A stretch of DNA of 64,000 nt from Flavobacteriales bacterium (GTDB lineage Bacteria; Bacteroidota; Bacteroidia; Flavobacteriales_D; Crocinitomicaceae): contig CANMHB010000002.1 in the NCBI GenBank assembly GCA_947497485.1, positions 124,001 through 188,000 on the forward strand. Reading direction: 5' to 3'. The position numbers were made by a program, and so were the translations under genes. Position 1 is the first letter of the stretch. The number at the start of each line of letters is the position of its first letter. This document shows positions 17,503-26,273 of this stretch, piece after piece. The notes below the pieces were generated by a model, which did no database searches, was not told the origin of the DNA, and worked only from the letters and a program-made list of their open reading frames with translations.

Positions 17503-18402
17503 TTGCAACCATTCATTCGTCCATTTTTATTGCTTTTCTTCATTCTGAGTTTCTTTTTCAGTTATGGACAAATGATCAATAATCTGAATGGCGATGCTTT
17601 TACAAATAAACCTTTTTTCGACCGCGATTTTATTAAGAAAAATAGAATTAAATCGATGGAGGGACAATATTCCCGTAAAAAAGATGGTGAAGTTGTAAAA
17701 AACACGAATGATTTTTTCAAATATAATTTTGATACTACCGGAAACTTAGTATCAACTATCCAGGTTCGTTCTGATTTGGGCAAAAAGGATACTTCCTATA
17801 ATTTTTATGTCTACAACAATTCTAATCAATTATTAATTCATCGAAAAACGGAGAACGGCGGTTTGACTGCAATCCATTATTCCTATGATAGCTTAAAACG
17901 AATCAGCTCAATTGAACAAAAAAGAGACGTAATCAGCCCTGAAGGAAACGTATTGAGCAGTATTTCCATTAATAAAGAAACGATGAAATACTTTAAAAAT
18001 GATTATGGTATGAAAAAAGTGACATACAATAATTATGGTTTACCTTATATGGATGAATTTGAAAAATGGAACGAAGACGGTTATAAATTAGAGGAAACAC
18101 AAAAATTACGAATGGGTTCAACAGAATACGCCAAGCGATTCAAATACAATGAAAAGGGGTTGCTTGCATCGACCGCTATTTATTATAACAATTATGAAAG
18201 CCCTGTAGAAGAAACAACCTTTTTATATGACGGATTTGGTAATGTAATCGAAAGAAAAACTTACAAAGAGGGTGTTTTTATGGGAGAACTTCAAATTATT
18301 TATGATAACAAAACCCAACTTTTAGGCTCTACAATTGAGAAGTTAGCCGGAAGCAATACATTAATAATTCTACGAATTAAAGAAACACAGTTCTATAAAT
18401 AA
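17503..18402 (+). CDS. secreted hypothetical protein with YD/RHS-like repeats, TTG start
   Basis: The 299-residue product has a signal peptide (FLLLFFILSFFFSYGQ) only if the TTG at 17503 is used; the first ATG would remove it, so TTG is likely the start. It lies 4 bases after glyQS and may be co-transcribed. The mature part consists of short beta-hairpin-like units such as FKYNFDTTGNLVSTIQ, YSYDSLKRISSIEQK, FKYNEKGLLASTAIYYN and FLYDGFGNVIERKTYKEG. These resemble the YD-type repeats of RHS proteins but are looser. No toxin domain is visible. Function is unknown. Confidence 0.7.
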   Translation: MQPFIRPFLLLFFILSFFFSYGQMINNLNGDAFTNKPFFDRDFIKKNRIKSMEGQYSRKKDGEVVKNTNDFFKYNFDTTGNLVSTIQVRSDLGKKDTSYNFYVYNNSNQLLIHRKTENGGLTAIHYSYDSLKRISSIEQKRDVISPEGNVLSSISINKETMKYFKNDYGMKKVTYNNYGLPYMDEFEKWNEDGYKLEETQKLRMGSTEYAKRFKYNEKGLLASTAIYYNNYESPVEETTFLYDGFGNVIERKTYKEGVFMGELQIIYDNKTQLLGSTIEKLAGSNTLIILRIKETQFYK

Positions 18403-18433
18403 GTTTACTCCAAATTAAACAGCAAGAATAAAA

Positions 18434-19963
18434 TTACTTGGCGTAATTAACTGATCTTTTCTCGCGAATAACAGTAACCTTCACTTGTCCTGGATAAGTC
18501 ATTTCCGTTTGAATGCGCTGTGAAATTGTAAAAGAAAGTTCCTCAGAACGTTGATCTGAAACTTTTTCGGCTTCGACCAATACGCGCAGTTCACGGCCAG
18601 CCTGAATCGCATAGGCACTTTGAACGCCATCATACGACAAGGCAAGGTTTTCAAGTTCTTTGATTCGCTTTATATATGCTTCAACGATTTCACGTCGAGC
18701 ACCTGGACGGGCACCTGAAATAGCATCACAAACCTGAACAATTGGAGAAATCAAGGATGTCATTTCGATTTCATCATGGTGAGCGCCAATGGCATTTAAA
18801 ACTTCGCCTTTTTCGCCAAATTTCTCAGCGATTTTCATCCCAAGAATTGCGTGAGGTAATTCTGGCTCTTCATCTGGAACCTTACCAATATCATGAAGCA
18901 ATCCTGCGCGTTTCGCCAACTTGACATTCAATCCTAATTCTGCAGCCATAATCGCACAGAGATTTGCAACCTCGCGGGAGTGTTGGAGCAAGTTTTGACC
19001 ATAGGAAGAACGATATTTCATGCGTCCAACCATTCGCATTAATTCTGGGTGTAAACCATGAATTCCCAAATCGATGCAGGTTCTACGTCCCGTTTCCGCA
19101 ATTTCCTCGTCCAATTGCTTTTTAGTTTTAGAGACAACTTCTTCAATTCTAGCAGGGTGAATACGGCCATCAGAAACTAATTGATGTAAGGATAAACGGG
19201 CAATTTCTCTTCTGATAGGATCAAAACAAGAAAGAATAATCGCTTCGGGTGTATCATCCACGATAATTTCAACACCTGTTGCTGCTTCAAGAGCTCGAAT
19301 ATTTCGGCCCTCTCGACCAATAATTCGACCTTTTACCTCATCAGATTCAATATTGAAGACAGAAACAGCATTTTCAATTGCTTGCTCGGTTGCAACTCGT
19401 TGAATCGATTGGATAACTATTTTTCGAGCCTCTTTGTTCGCATTTAGTTTGGCTTCCTCTGTTATTTCTTTGATTGATGCCATTGCAGCTGTTCTTGCCT
19501 CATCTTTTAAGGCTTCCATCAACATATTTTTTGCGTCCTCAACGCTCATGTTGCTGATTTTGGATAGTTCTGCAACTCGTTTTTGTTGAATTTTATCTAC
19601 ATCTTGAAGTCGCACTTCCAAGGCTTGAAATTTTGCATCGAATTCCGTTTGAATTTTCTCGATTTCCTTTTCTTTTCTACCGAGATGCTCTAATTTATCT
19701 GTGTAAGATTTTTCCTTGGAACGGACCCGATCTTCATTTGCCTGAAGTTTTCTTTCGCGATCTTTAATAAGCGTTTCGTGTTCTTCTTTTAGTTTAAGAA
19801 ACTTTTCTTTCGCCTGTAAAACCCTTTCCTTCTTAGTGTTTTCGGCCTCTATTTCGGCCTCTTTAATTAATTTTTGACTTTTCGCCTTCAACGCAGTTTG
19901 TTGCAGAACAAAAGAACCTGCTCCTCCTGCAACCAACCCTACAATAATCCATAATACAACCAT
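18434..19963 (-). CDS. rny: ribonuclease Y
   Basis: A 509-residue membrane-anchored endoribonuclease that starts bulk mRNA decay. An N-terminal membrane helix ([19 protein letters not shown]) is followed by a long charged coiled coil (~25-180), a KH domain with [17 protein letters not shown] (~210-275), and an HD domain with [27 protein letters not shown] and AIGAHHDE (~330-430). All catalytic HD residues are present. It is the last gene of an operon with zapA and a coiled-coil protein, a pairing common in Bacteroidetes as far as I know. Confidence 0.97.
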   Translation of the reverse strand: MVVLWIIVGLVAGGAGSFVLQQTALKAKSQKLIKEAEIEAENTKKERVLQAKEKFLKLKEEHETLIKDRERKLQANEDRVRSKEKSYTDKLEHLGRKEKEIEKIQTEFDAKFQALEVRLQDVDKIQQKRVAELSKISNMSVEDAKNMLMEALKDEARTAAMASIKEITEEAKLNANKEARKIVIQSIQRVATEQAIENAVSVFNIESDEVKGRIIGREGRNIRALEAATGVEIIVDDTPEAIILSCFDPIRREIARLSLHQLVSDGRIHPARIEEVVSKTKKQLDEEIAETGRRTCIDLGIHGLHPELMRMVGRMKYRSSYGQNLLQHSREVANLCAIMAAELGLNVKLAKRAGLLHDIGKVPDEEPELPHAILGMKIAEKFGEKGEVLNAIGAHHDEIEMTSLISPIVQVCDAISGARPGARREIVEAYIKRIKELENLALSYDGVQSAYAIQAGRELRVLVEAEKVSDQRSEELSFTISQRIQTEMTYPGQVKVTVIREKRSVNYAK

Positions 19964-20011
19964 AACCCATCTAATTAAATAAGTAACTCGTTGTTATGAA
20001 ATCGAAAAAGA

Positions 20012-20308
20012 TTATTTCAAATCATCGATTTGCTTGGATAAATTCTCCAACGCAAGTTCGACATCACCATAGTCTGCAGGGGTATTTACAACTTCTGTTT
20101 TAGCAGCAGATTGACCTTTTGAAACTATTTGTAATGCTGTCATAGCTAGTAAATCCTGTGGGTCTTTCACGCCATAATTTTGGCGTAAAAGCTCAATTCC
20201 TTTGTTTATGTCTTCAGCGGCTTTTAAAACCTTCTCCTTTTCATTTTCTGAAACGGTCAAAGGATATGTTCTTCCACCAACTAAAACCTTTATAGAAATT
20301 TTTCCCAT
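20012..20308 (-). CDS. zapA: cell division protein ZapA
   Basis: A 98-residue ZapA-family protein that stabilises FtsZ rings. The N-terminal globular part reads ISIKVLVGGRTYPLTVSENE, and the C-terminal helix forms the usual dimerising coiled coil (ELALENLSKQIDDLK). The length is normal. The gene lies 2 bases after the coiled-coil gene at 20311 and 48 bases before rny. Confidence 0.9.
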   Translation of the reverse strand: MGKISIKVLVGGRTYPLTVSENEKEKVLKAAEDINKGIELLRQNYGVKDPQDLLAMTALQIVSKGQSAAKTEVVNTPADYGDVELALENLSKQIDDLK

Positions 20309-20310
20309 TA

Positions 20311-20622
20311 CTATTTTTTCAGCTGTTCTATACAGTATTCTATTTCTTTAACGAGTTCATCGATTTCCTCTTCGCGTTTTCCAACGATTGGAACAGGAAC
20401 CTCAACAACTTTATTTTCGGCCAATTGCAATGCTGATTTTAACGTTTCGATTTCTGTATTCAACATAAATTCACGTTCATTTGACGTAAAAAGTTCGGCT
20501 TTCATTTTATCGATTTCTCCCAACAAAGCATTGTTTCTTGACTTTTCATTTTTTAAATCATGATGAAGTGCCTGCACTTTATTCAAAATCTGCTCTATAC
20601 TTTTTTCAATCTGTTCAGTCAT
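20311..20622 (-). CDS. small coiled-coil protein, first gene of the zapA-rny operon
   Basis: A 103-residue, almost fully helical protein with heptad patterning (IEQILNKVQALHHDLKNEKS ... NTEIETLKSALQLAENKVVE). A short proline-containing break (VPVPIVGKREEEIDELVKEI) precedes a second helix. No signal or membrane segment is present. Its position directly before zapA suggests a cell-division role, perhaps like ZapB, which is also a short coiled coil. This is inference from context only. Confidence 0.65.
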   Translation of the reverse strand: MTEQIEKSIEQILNKVQALHHDLKNEKSRNNALLGEIDKMKAELFTSNEREFMLNTEIETLKSALQLAENKVVEVPVPIVGKREEEIDELVKEIEYCIEQLKK

Positions 20623-20638
20623 TGCTTTTGACTTTCTA

Positions 20639-20668
20639 CAAAGTTAACATTGAATTAGTATTAGACAA
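20639..20668 (-). promoter_or_regulatory. promoter of the coiled-coil-zapA-rny operon
   Basis: On the minus strand TTG (20668-20666), 19 bases, then TAACTTTG (20646-20639), 16 bases before the ATG at 20622. This fits the full Bacteroidetes promoter layout. Confidence 0.75.
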
Positions 20669-20685
20669 TATTTTTTGGAATGTAT

Positions 20686-20714
20686 TTTGTGTTTTTTTTG
20701 AAAGCTTAACTTTG
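20686..20714 (+). promoter_or_regulatory. promoter of the M23 peptidase gene
   Basis: TTTG (20686-20689), 17 bases, then TAACTTTG (20707-20714). The ATG at 20718 follows after only 3 bases, implying a leaderless message. It is back to back with the zapA-operon promoter. Confidence 0.65.
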
Positions 20715-20717
20715 TGC

Positions 20718-22409
20718 ATGCGTTACATATTTATTTCTCTTATTTTAGTGTTTATTTCCATTTCTGCGGAAAGTCAAAATGTAAAAGTTGACCCAAAATA
20801 TCATTCTCCGCTTGGAATCCCCCTTCAATTGAGTGCAATATTCGGTGATATTCGGCCAAATCATTTTCACATGGGGCTGGATTTTAAAACCAATCAAAGA
20901 GAAGGAATTCCAATACATGCAATCAATGATGGATACATTTCTAGAATTCGAATTGCGCCAACTGGATATGGGAAAGTGCTTTACATTAACCATCCAAATG
21001 GAATTACAAGTGTATATGCCCATTGCTCCTCTTTTTCGAAAGAAATTTTAGATTACCTCTTGCCAATTCAAACCAAAGCATTTTCGAACAACATCGATAT
21101 TAAACTGACCAACAATGACTTTCCGATTAAAAAAGGTCAATTAATCGCTTTATCAGGTAACAGTGGTTCCTCAACAGGACCCCATCTGCATTTTGAAATT
21201 CGCGATACTGAAACAGAACATGGTTTAAACCCATTACTTCATGGGTTTAGTATTTCTGACAATTTTTCACCAACAATTAATGCAATTAAACTTTATGCTG
21301 TCGACGAAAAGGGATATCAAATCCCTGGGAAATCGATGAATATTAAAGTGCAAAAAACGAATGGAGGATATTCTATTGCTGGAAACAAAGTTGTTATTCC
21401 TAAGGATTTTATTCCAAATTATGGATTACTGGCCTTTGCCGTTTCTGGCTTTGATCAAATCGGGACCGCTGGAAGTAATTATGGTTTGTTCGAGAACATT
21501 TGTGTGATTAACAAGGATACGTTATTTCATTCAAAATACGATCGCATTTCTTTCGATGACTCACGTTATGTAAATAGTCATCAAGATTTAGAAGAATACA
21601 AAAAAAATAAAACCAGATTTCACAAACTCTTCAGAACAGCACACAATCCTTTACAGATTTATCAATTTGAAGAACTAGGCACTTTCAAAATTAAACCAAA
21701 GGATTCCCTGAATGTTCAAGTTATTTTAAAGGATGTTTCAAAAAATTATTCAAAAATCAACTTTGCTGTGATAACCCCAGAAGGATCTCCAGTTAAATCC
21801 GAGAAATTCTATTCATCTAAAACGCATTTGGTTCCTGATTCGAGTTATCGATTCATAGGACAGGAAATGGAAATTGATTTGGAACCGTATACATTTTATG
21901 AGCCTATTAAGAAATTTGGCGATATTCAAAATAATCGTTTTGGTGCGGGCGAAATAACCATTCAGAAATCTTTCAAAGTAAAAATGACTCCGCTAAAAAA
22001 TGTGGATGGAAATAAACAATACATCCAAGTTATTTCGAACGGGAAATTTAATGCATTGATCACAACTTTTAATGAAAACAAATTAAATGCAGAATCCAAG
22101 CTTTTTGGACAATACGTTGTTAAGGTTGATACAATCGCTCCGAAAATAAGCCCACTAAATTTTAAAGAAACTGATACGATTATCGGTAGTAACATTTTGT
22201 CTTGGAAGGTTTCAGATGGACAAACTGACATCAACAATTATAACCTTTTAATCGATGGGGAATGGTATCCGTTAGATTATGATTTGAAATCAAATCGCTT
22301 GGTTTTTAATCGGCAAACATCACTCAAAAAAACGCATACAATAGAGGTTCTTGTTTCAGATAATTGCGGCAACGTTCGCGCTTGGAAGAAGAAAATCTAT
22401 TTTAATTGA
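20718..22409 (+). CDS. M23-family metallopeptidase, exported
   Basis: The ORF track extends upstream to 20538, but the promoter box and the signal peptide MRYIFISLILVFISISAESQ place the start at 20718 (563 residues). The LytM/M23 domain is at ~45-190: HFHMGLDFKTNQREGIPIHA gives the HxxxD zinc motif, and GSSTGPHLHFEIRD gives the HxH motif. All three zinc ligands are present, so it is probably an active peptidoglycan endopeptidase acting in the periplasm. The remaining ~370 residues are beta-rich, Ig-like. Its 3' end overlaps convergent tsaB by 13 bases. Confidence 0.9.
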   Translation: MRYIFISLILVFISISAESQNVKVDPKYHSPLGIPLQLSAIFGDIRPNHFHMGLDFKTNQREGIPIHAINDGYISRIRIAPTGYGKVLYINHPNGITSVYAHCSSFSKEILDYLLPIQTKAFSNNIDIKLTNNDFPIKKGQLIALSGNSGSSTGPHLHFEIRDTETEHGLNPLLHGFSISDNFSPTINAIKLYAVDEKGYQIPGKSMNIKVQKTNGGYSIAGNKVVIPKDFIPNYGLLAFAVSGFDQIGTAGSNYGLFENICVINKDTLFHSKYDRISFDDSRYVNSHQDLEEYKKNKTRFHKLFRTAHNPLQIYQFEELGTFKIKPKDSLNVQVILKDVSKNYSKINFAVITPEGSPVKSEKFYSSKTHLVPDSSYRFIGQEMEIDLEPYTFYEPIKKFGDIQNNRFGAGEITIQKSFKVKMTPLKNVDGNKQYIQVISNGKFNALITTFNENKLNAESKLFGQYVVKVDTIAPKISPLNFKETDTIIGSNILSWKVSDGQTDINNYNLLIDGEWYPLDYDLKSNRLVFNRQTSLKKTHTIEVLVSDNCGNVRAWKKKIYFN

Positions 22410-23068
22410 TTTGTTGATTGAAAATCTTTTAGATATTCGGGAACAAATTCGGCGACATCGACAAAATCTTGATTTTTGAACTTTTTGTAAGCTAAATTTA
22501 CTTGTCCCGCTGCGGTTGGAAAAATTGAATCATCGTATTGGATTGAATTTGAATTCCAAACTGTTTTCATTTTTTCACTTCCATCTCCAACGCAAACAAA
22601 TGGCAAAAATTCTCGATAGGAATTTTCATCTAGAACATCTGCGCTTAAAGACTTGATTATTATTCCTTTTTGATCCCAAATCTTACTATACACCTCCATT
22701 CTTCTTGCATCCAGCATAACACAAATGGTTTTTTCCGGGTGTTTTAAAATACTGATTGCATGAAGAACATCTAAGGTCGGAATTTGAATTAAAGGAATCC
22801 CCAAAGCATAACAAAATCCTTTAACTGTGGAAACCCCTATACGCAATCCGGTATAAGATCCCGGTCCGGATGATACAGAAACCGCACATAAATCAAGCGG
22901 ATTAATTCGAGCCTCTTGAAGTATTTCTTGAATAAATAAATTCAGAACCTCACCGTGAATATACTGTTCCGACTGGGTTTCTTTAACGGCAAGAAGTTCT
23001 CCATTTAATGAGATCGCAACAGAACAAACTTTGGTTGCTGTTTCAACATGAAGAATATAATCACTCAT
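22397..23068 (-). CDS. tsaB: tRNA threonylcarbamoyladenosine biosynthesis protein TsaB
   Basis: A 223-residue ASKHA-fold partner of TsaD, needed for t6A37 in ANN-decoding tRNAs. The N-terminus ILHVETATKVCSVAISLNGE and the VSSGPGSYTGLRIGVSTVKG motif are diagnostic. Cytoplasmic. It overlaps the upstream response-regulator gene by four bases (ATGA), so the two are translated from one message. Confidence 0.95.
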   Translation of the reverse strand: MSDYILHVETATKVCSVAISLNGELLAVKETQSEQYIHGEVLNLFIQEILQEARINPLDLCAVSVSSGPGSYTGLRIGVSTVKGFCYALGIPLIQIPTLDVLHAISILKHPEKTICVMLDARRMEVYSKIWDQKGIIIKSLSADVLDENSYREFLPFVCVGDGSEKMKTVWNSNSIQYDDSIFPTAAGQVNLAYKKFKNQDFVDVAEFVPEYLKDFQSTNQLK

Positions 23069-23754
23069 TCTTTGATCTCGAATTTAAAGCCAACACCATG
23101 TATATTAGAGATGTGAATTTTTGGTTCCTCCTTTAAGTACTTTCGTAACTTTGTAATGAAAACGTCCAAACTTCTTCCAACAAAGTAATCATCTTGGCCC
23201 CAAACTGCATTCAAGATTACTTCGCGCGGGATAACTTGATTTTTAAACTTATAAAGAATCTTTAGTATTTGAGCTTCTTTTTTCGTTAAATGTTTTGTTT
23301 CATTAGCAGAACTGAGTATATAATTCTCAACATCGAAAGACAAACAACCTAGTGAAATTAATTTCTCTTCGGGTTTATCAAGTTTTAGATTTACGCGTTT
23401 CAGTAATGCACGAACCCTTAATTGGAGCTCCTCAACACTAAATGGTTTAGTTAAATAATCATCTGCGCCCGCATTAAAACCAGCCACCTTATCCTCTGTC
23501 ATAGATTTGGCGGTTAGCAGAAGAATGGGGATTTCTGAATTCTGTTGGCGAATATCCTTTACTAATGTAAAACCGTCTTTCTTTGGCATCATTACATCAC
23601 AAATACACATATGATACTCTTCCTCATTGAATCGCTGAAGCGCCTCTACTCCGTCGCAACAAAGAGAAACTGAATAGCCATCTGAATTCAATTGATCGGA
23701 AATTACCAAGCCAAGACTGACATCATCTTCTGCGAGTAATATTTTTATTTTCAT
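23065..23754 (-). CDS. OmpR-family response regulator, RprY-like
   Basis: A 229-residue two-domain regulator. The receiver has acidic AEDDVSLG, phospho-acceptor Asp in CICDVMMPKKDGF, switch Thr in LLLTAK and Lys in DDYLTKPFS. The winged-helix C-terminal domain runs from ~130, with LTKKEAQILKILYKF and RSLDVFITKLRKYLKEEP. That recognition region closely recalls Bacteroides RprY. No histidine kinase is in the window, so its partner is encoded elsewhere. It has its own TATATTTG box and shares a message with tsaB. Confidence 0.9.
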   Translation of the reverse strand: MKIKILLAEDDVSLGLVISDQLNSDGYSVSLCCDGVEALQRFNEEEYHMCICDVMMPKKDGFTLVKDIRQQNSEIPILLLTAKSMTEDKVAGFNAGADDYLTKPFSVEELQLRVRALLKRVNLKLDKPEEKLISLGCLSFDVENYILSSANETKHLTKKEAQILKILYKFKNQVIPREVILNAVWGQDDYFVGRSLDVFITKLRKYLKEEPKIHISNIHGVGFKFEIKE

Positions 23755-23768
23755 TCTTAATAATTACT

Positions 23769-23776
23769 CAAATATA
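23769..23776 (-). promoter_or_regulatory. TAnnTTTG -7 box of the RprY-like regulator
   Basis: TATATTTG on the minus strand, 14 bases before the ATG, immediately after the T-run of the terminator at 23778-23815. Confidence 0.55.
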
Positions 23777-23777
23777 C

Positions 23778-23852
23778 AAAAAAACCAAGGGCTTCAGATT
23801 TACATCCAAAGCCCCTGATATCAACCTAACCTACTACTACTTCGCGAAGATA
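23778..23852 (-). ncRNA. candidate ~60-nt RNA with terminator between divergent regulators
   Basis: Reading the minus strand: a TATCTTCG box (23852-23845), then ~30 bases containing GTAGTAGTAGGTTAGGTTG, then a hairpin GGGCTT/AAGCCC (23814-23809 with 23794-23789) followed by TTGGTTTTTTT (to 23778). This looks like a very short transcription unit ending just before the regulator's own promoter. It could also be an attenuator for the regulator. The -7 box is partly inside the palindrome CTTCGCGAAG. Confidence 0.45.
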
Positions 23853-23997
23853 CGTATTTTTTGCTTCTATCGTTATTTTTATGTAAAAATTTTAGTAATT
23901 AATTTACATCATTTCTTTAATGATGGTATAATTTTAATTAAGTTTTTGGTTATTAAACATTTATTGTTTTTATAATAAGCGTAATTGAACTACATCT

Positions 23998-24005
23998 TAT
24001 ATTTG
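23998..24005 (+). promoter_or_regulatory. TAnnTTTG -7 box of the PhoB-like regulator
   Basis: TATATTTG, 13 bases before the ATG at 24019. Confidence 0.5.
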
Positions 24006-24018
24006 TATAAAAAAGAAT

Positions 24019-24684
24019 ATGGCAAAAATTTTCGTTGTTGATGATGATGAAGACATTCGGGAATTATTAAAATATAATTTGGAAAAGAATGGTCATGATG
24101 TTGTAACCTGCGAAAATGGAATTGATTGCTTGGATAAAATCCTACTTAGCAAACCCGATCTAATCCTTTTAGATGTAATGATGCCAGGACTCGATGGAAT
24201 TGAAGTTTGTGAACGACTAAAATCCAATTCTGAGAACCAAGATATATTAATTTGTTTTTTGACTGCACGAAATGAGGATTATAGTCAAATAGCGGGATTG
24301 GAAGCTGGAGGTGACGACTATGTTGCGAAGCCTGTTAAACCCAAAGTTTTGATTAGTCGCGTGAATGCACTTCTGAGAAGAAAAGAAATTACAAAACCTA
24401 TTGATCCGGAAGTTATTGATTTAGAGATAAACAGGGAAAAATATATCATTATAAAAGAAGGAAAAGAAATTCATTTACCACGCAAAGAGTTCGAATTGTT
24501 AGCCCTACTCTCTTCAAGGCCAAATTTTGTTTTCAAACGAGATTTGATTTTGGAAACCGTCTGGGGAACCGATATTATTGTTGGAGACCGAACGATTGAT
24601 GTGCATATTCGTAAACTTCGAGAAAAAATAGGGGATAAATATATTACCACGATTAAAGGAATTGGATACAAATTCAATGAGTAA
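24019..24684 (+). CDS. OmpR/PhoB-family response regulator
   Basis: A 221-residue regulator with receiver residues VVDDDEDIRE, LILLDVMMPGLDGIE (phospho-Asp), CFLTAR and DDYVAKPVKP, and a winged-helix domain with LPRKEFELLALLSSRPN and DRTIDVHIRKLREKIGDKY. It is of the PhoB type. In many Bacteroidetes a PhoR-like kinase gene follows directly; here a secreted VWD protein follows instead after 39 bases. It is therefore an orphan in this window and may be paired with a distant kinase. Confidence 0.9.
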   Translation: MAKIFVVDDDEDIRELLKYNLEKNGHDVVTCENGIDCLDKILLSKPDLILLDVMMPGLDGIEVCERLKSNSENQDILICFLTARNEDYSQIAGLEAGGDDYVAKPVKPKVLISRVNALLRRKEITKPIDPEVIDLEINREKYIIIKEGKEIHLPRKEFELLALLSSRPNFVFKRDLILETVWGTDIIVGDRTIDVHIRKLREKIGDKYITTIKGIGYKFNE

Positions 24685-24723
24685 AGTGGAATGATTATTG
24701 TTCATTAAAACTTAAAAATAAAA

Positions 24724-26268
24724 ATGAAAAAGTTCTATGCACTATTTCTATTCGGTCTTTTCATAACTTCCACATACAGCCAGGTATCTTTTGAAACCGA
24801 ATTCGCAGCAATTAAAAAGGAATTGTCTAATTGGGATGCAGTGCGCGGCGAGTGGTTAGCGAATTCAATTATTGCACTTGCTGATAAAAAGCCTATTCCA
24901 GATAGAACCTTTCCGGAGGATTACACGCCCTATCAGATGTTAACAATGGTTCCTCTTGAACAAAGAAGAGGTGTTTCACAGGTCATTGAACAATCAAGAA
25001 ATTCTAGAAGCGAACTTTTTGCTAATCATTGGAATATGGTAGACCTTATTTTTAACCATAGTTTTTGTTCTACAATTATTGGTAGAAGTTATGGTGATCC
25101 ACACCTTAGGTCTTTTGATCAAGCTACCTATTCCTTTCAAACCGTTGGCGAATTTGTGGTTTCAAAATCAAACAACAATCACTTTGAAATTCAAGCGAGA
25201 CAAAGCCCACAAAACAAAAATTTCTCTTTAAATACAGCTATTGCAATGAATGTTGCTGGAGATAGACTTTGTTATTACAGTGGTGACAAACCCGATAATA
25301 ATTTCAGCCCCTGGCGCCTAAATGGTCAGCCTATTTCTTTGAATGGACGAGCATACTTTTTACCGAATGGCGGCACGTTAAGTTTAAATGGGCGATACTA
25401 TACCATATCTTGGCCAACCGGAGAGAATGTTGTTTTAGAAAGCCGATCAGGCGAAATAGGTTTCATTAATATTACAGTAGAAGTATTCGAATGCGATCGG
25501 GGTCAACTAGAAGGTCTTCTCGGAAATGCAAATGGAAATATGGATGATGATTTCAATGGTCGATCATTGAACAGACAAAGACCTGTATATGCGTCTTTTT
25601 CATCTTTTGGAAATCCACTTTTACAACAAGCAAGTGTTGCAGCGGAACGAGAATATCTAAATTTTCTTTCAAGAGATTTCGCAGAGGACTATAGGGTTTC
25701 AGATATGACAACCTTATTTGATTACGCAATTGGCACTTCGACTGCAAGTTTTACTGATCGTTCGTTTCCCATGGAGCATTATACGGTCTCAGACCTTCCA
25801 ACCGATCGGCGTGATCAAGCAAGAAAAAGATGTCAAGAATTGGGTGTAGCAGCAGATGAAATGTCAGGTTGTATTTATGATAATGGTTTTCTTAATATCA
25901 ATCCGAATCCAGTTCCAATCATTCAAAATCCAACGAGGGGTGTTACTTTAAAGAAATTAGACAAAGCTGCCATGAATAATAATTTTGGAACCTATTACGA
26001 AAATTTAAACCTAAATCCTACTCCATTGCCAATTGGAACGAATAATAACAATTTGGAAAAAGACCCCATCAATAAACAACCGGATTTAAAAACAGATGAA
26101 GAAAAGCCAAACACTATTTTTTCTCCAAAAATTAATCAAGAAATTAAGTCTCCAAAAATTGAAAGCCCTTCTAATAAGCCCAATCAAAATATTAATACTC
26201 CGAATCAAAATGGACCTGTTCAGAAACCAAACCTTAATGGAGGGGGTGTAAAAGTTAAAAAAGGGTAA
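24724..26268 (+). CDS. secreted von Willebrand factor type D domain protein
   Basis: A 514-residue exported protein (signal MKKFYALFLFGLFITSTYSQ). A VWD-like domain spans ~115-285: it opens with the hallmark YGDPHLRSFDQATYSFQTVG and closes with EGLLGNANGNMDDDFNG. Only a few of the cysteines typical of animal VWD are present. A middle region of ~110 residues has no recognised motif. The C-terminal ~120 residues are Asn/Pro/Lys-rich and end NLNGGGVKVKKG. There is no T9SS domain. It could be an adhesin or matrix protein; this is inferred from the VWD fold only. It lies 39 bases after a response-regulator gene. Confidence 0.8.
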   Translation: MKKFYALFLFGLFITSTYSQVSFETEFAAIKKELSNWDAVRGEWLANSIIALADKKPIPDRTFPEDYTPYQMLTMVPLEQRRGVSQVIEQSRNSRSELFANHWNMVDLIFNHSFCSTIIGRSYGDPHLRSFDQATYSFQTVGEFVVSKSNNNHFEIQARQSPQNKNFSLNTAIAMNVAGDRLCYYSGDKPDNNFSPWRLNGQPISLNGRAYFLPNGGTLSLNGRYYTISWPTGENVVLESRSGEIGFINITVEVFECDRGQLEGLLGNANGNMDDDFNGRSLNRQRPVYASFSSFGNPLLQQASVAAEREYLNFLSRDFAEDYRVSDMTTLFDYAIGTSTASFTDRSFPMEHYTVSDLPTDRRDQARKRCQELGVAADEMSGCIYDNGFLNINPNPVPIIQNPTRGVTLKKLDKAAMNNNFGTYYENLNLNPTPLPIGTNNNNLEKDPINKQPDLKTDEEKPNTIFSPKINQEIKSPKIESPSNKPNQNINTPNQNGPVQKPNLNGGGVKVKKG

Positions 26269-26273
26269 TTCAA

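Noticed and set aside
20538-20717. Upstream 60 codons of the M23 ORF
   Set aside because: The region overlaps the divergent operon's first gene and both promoters; a good signal peptide and box support ATG 20718.
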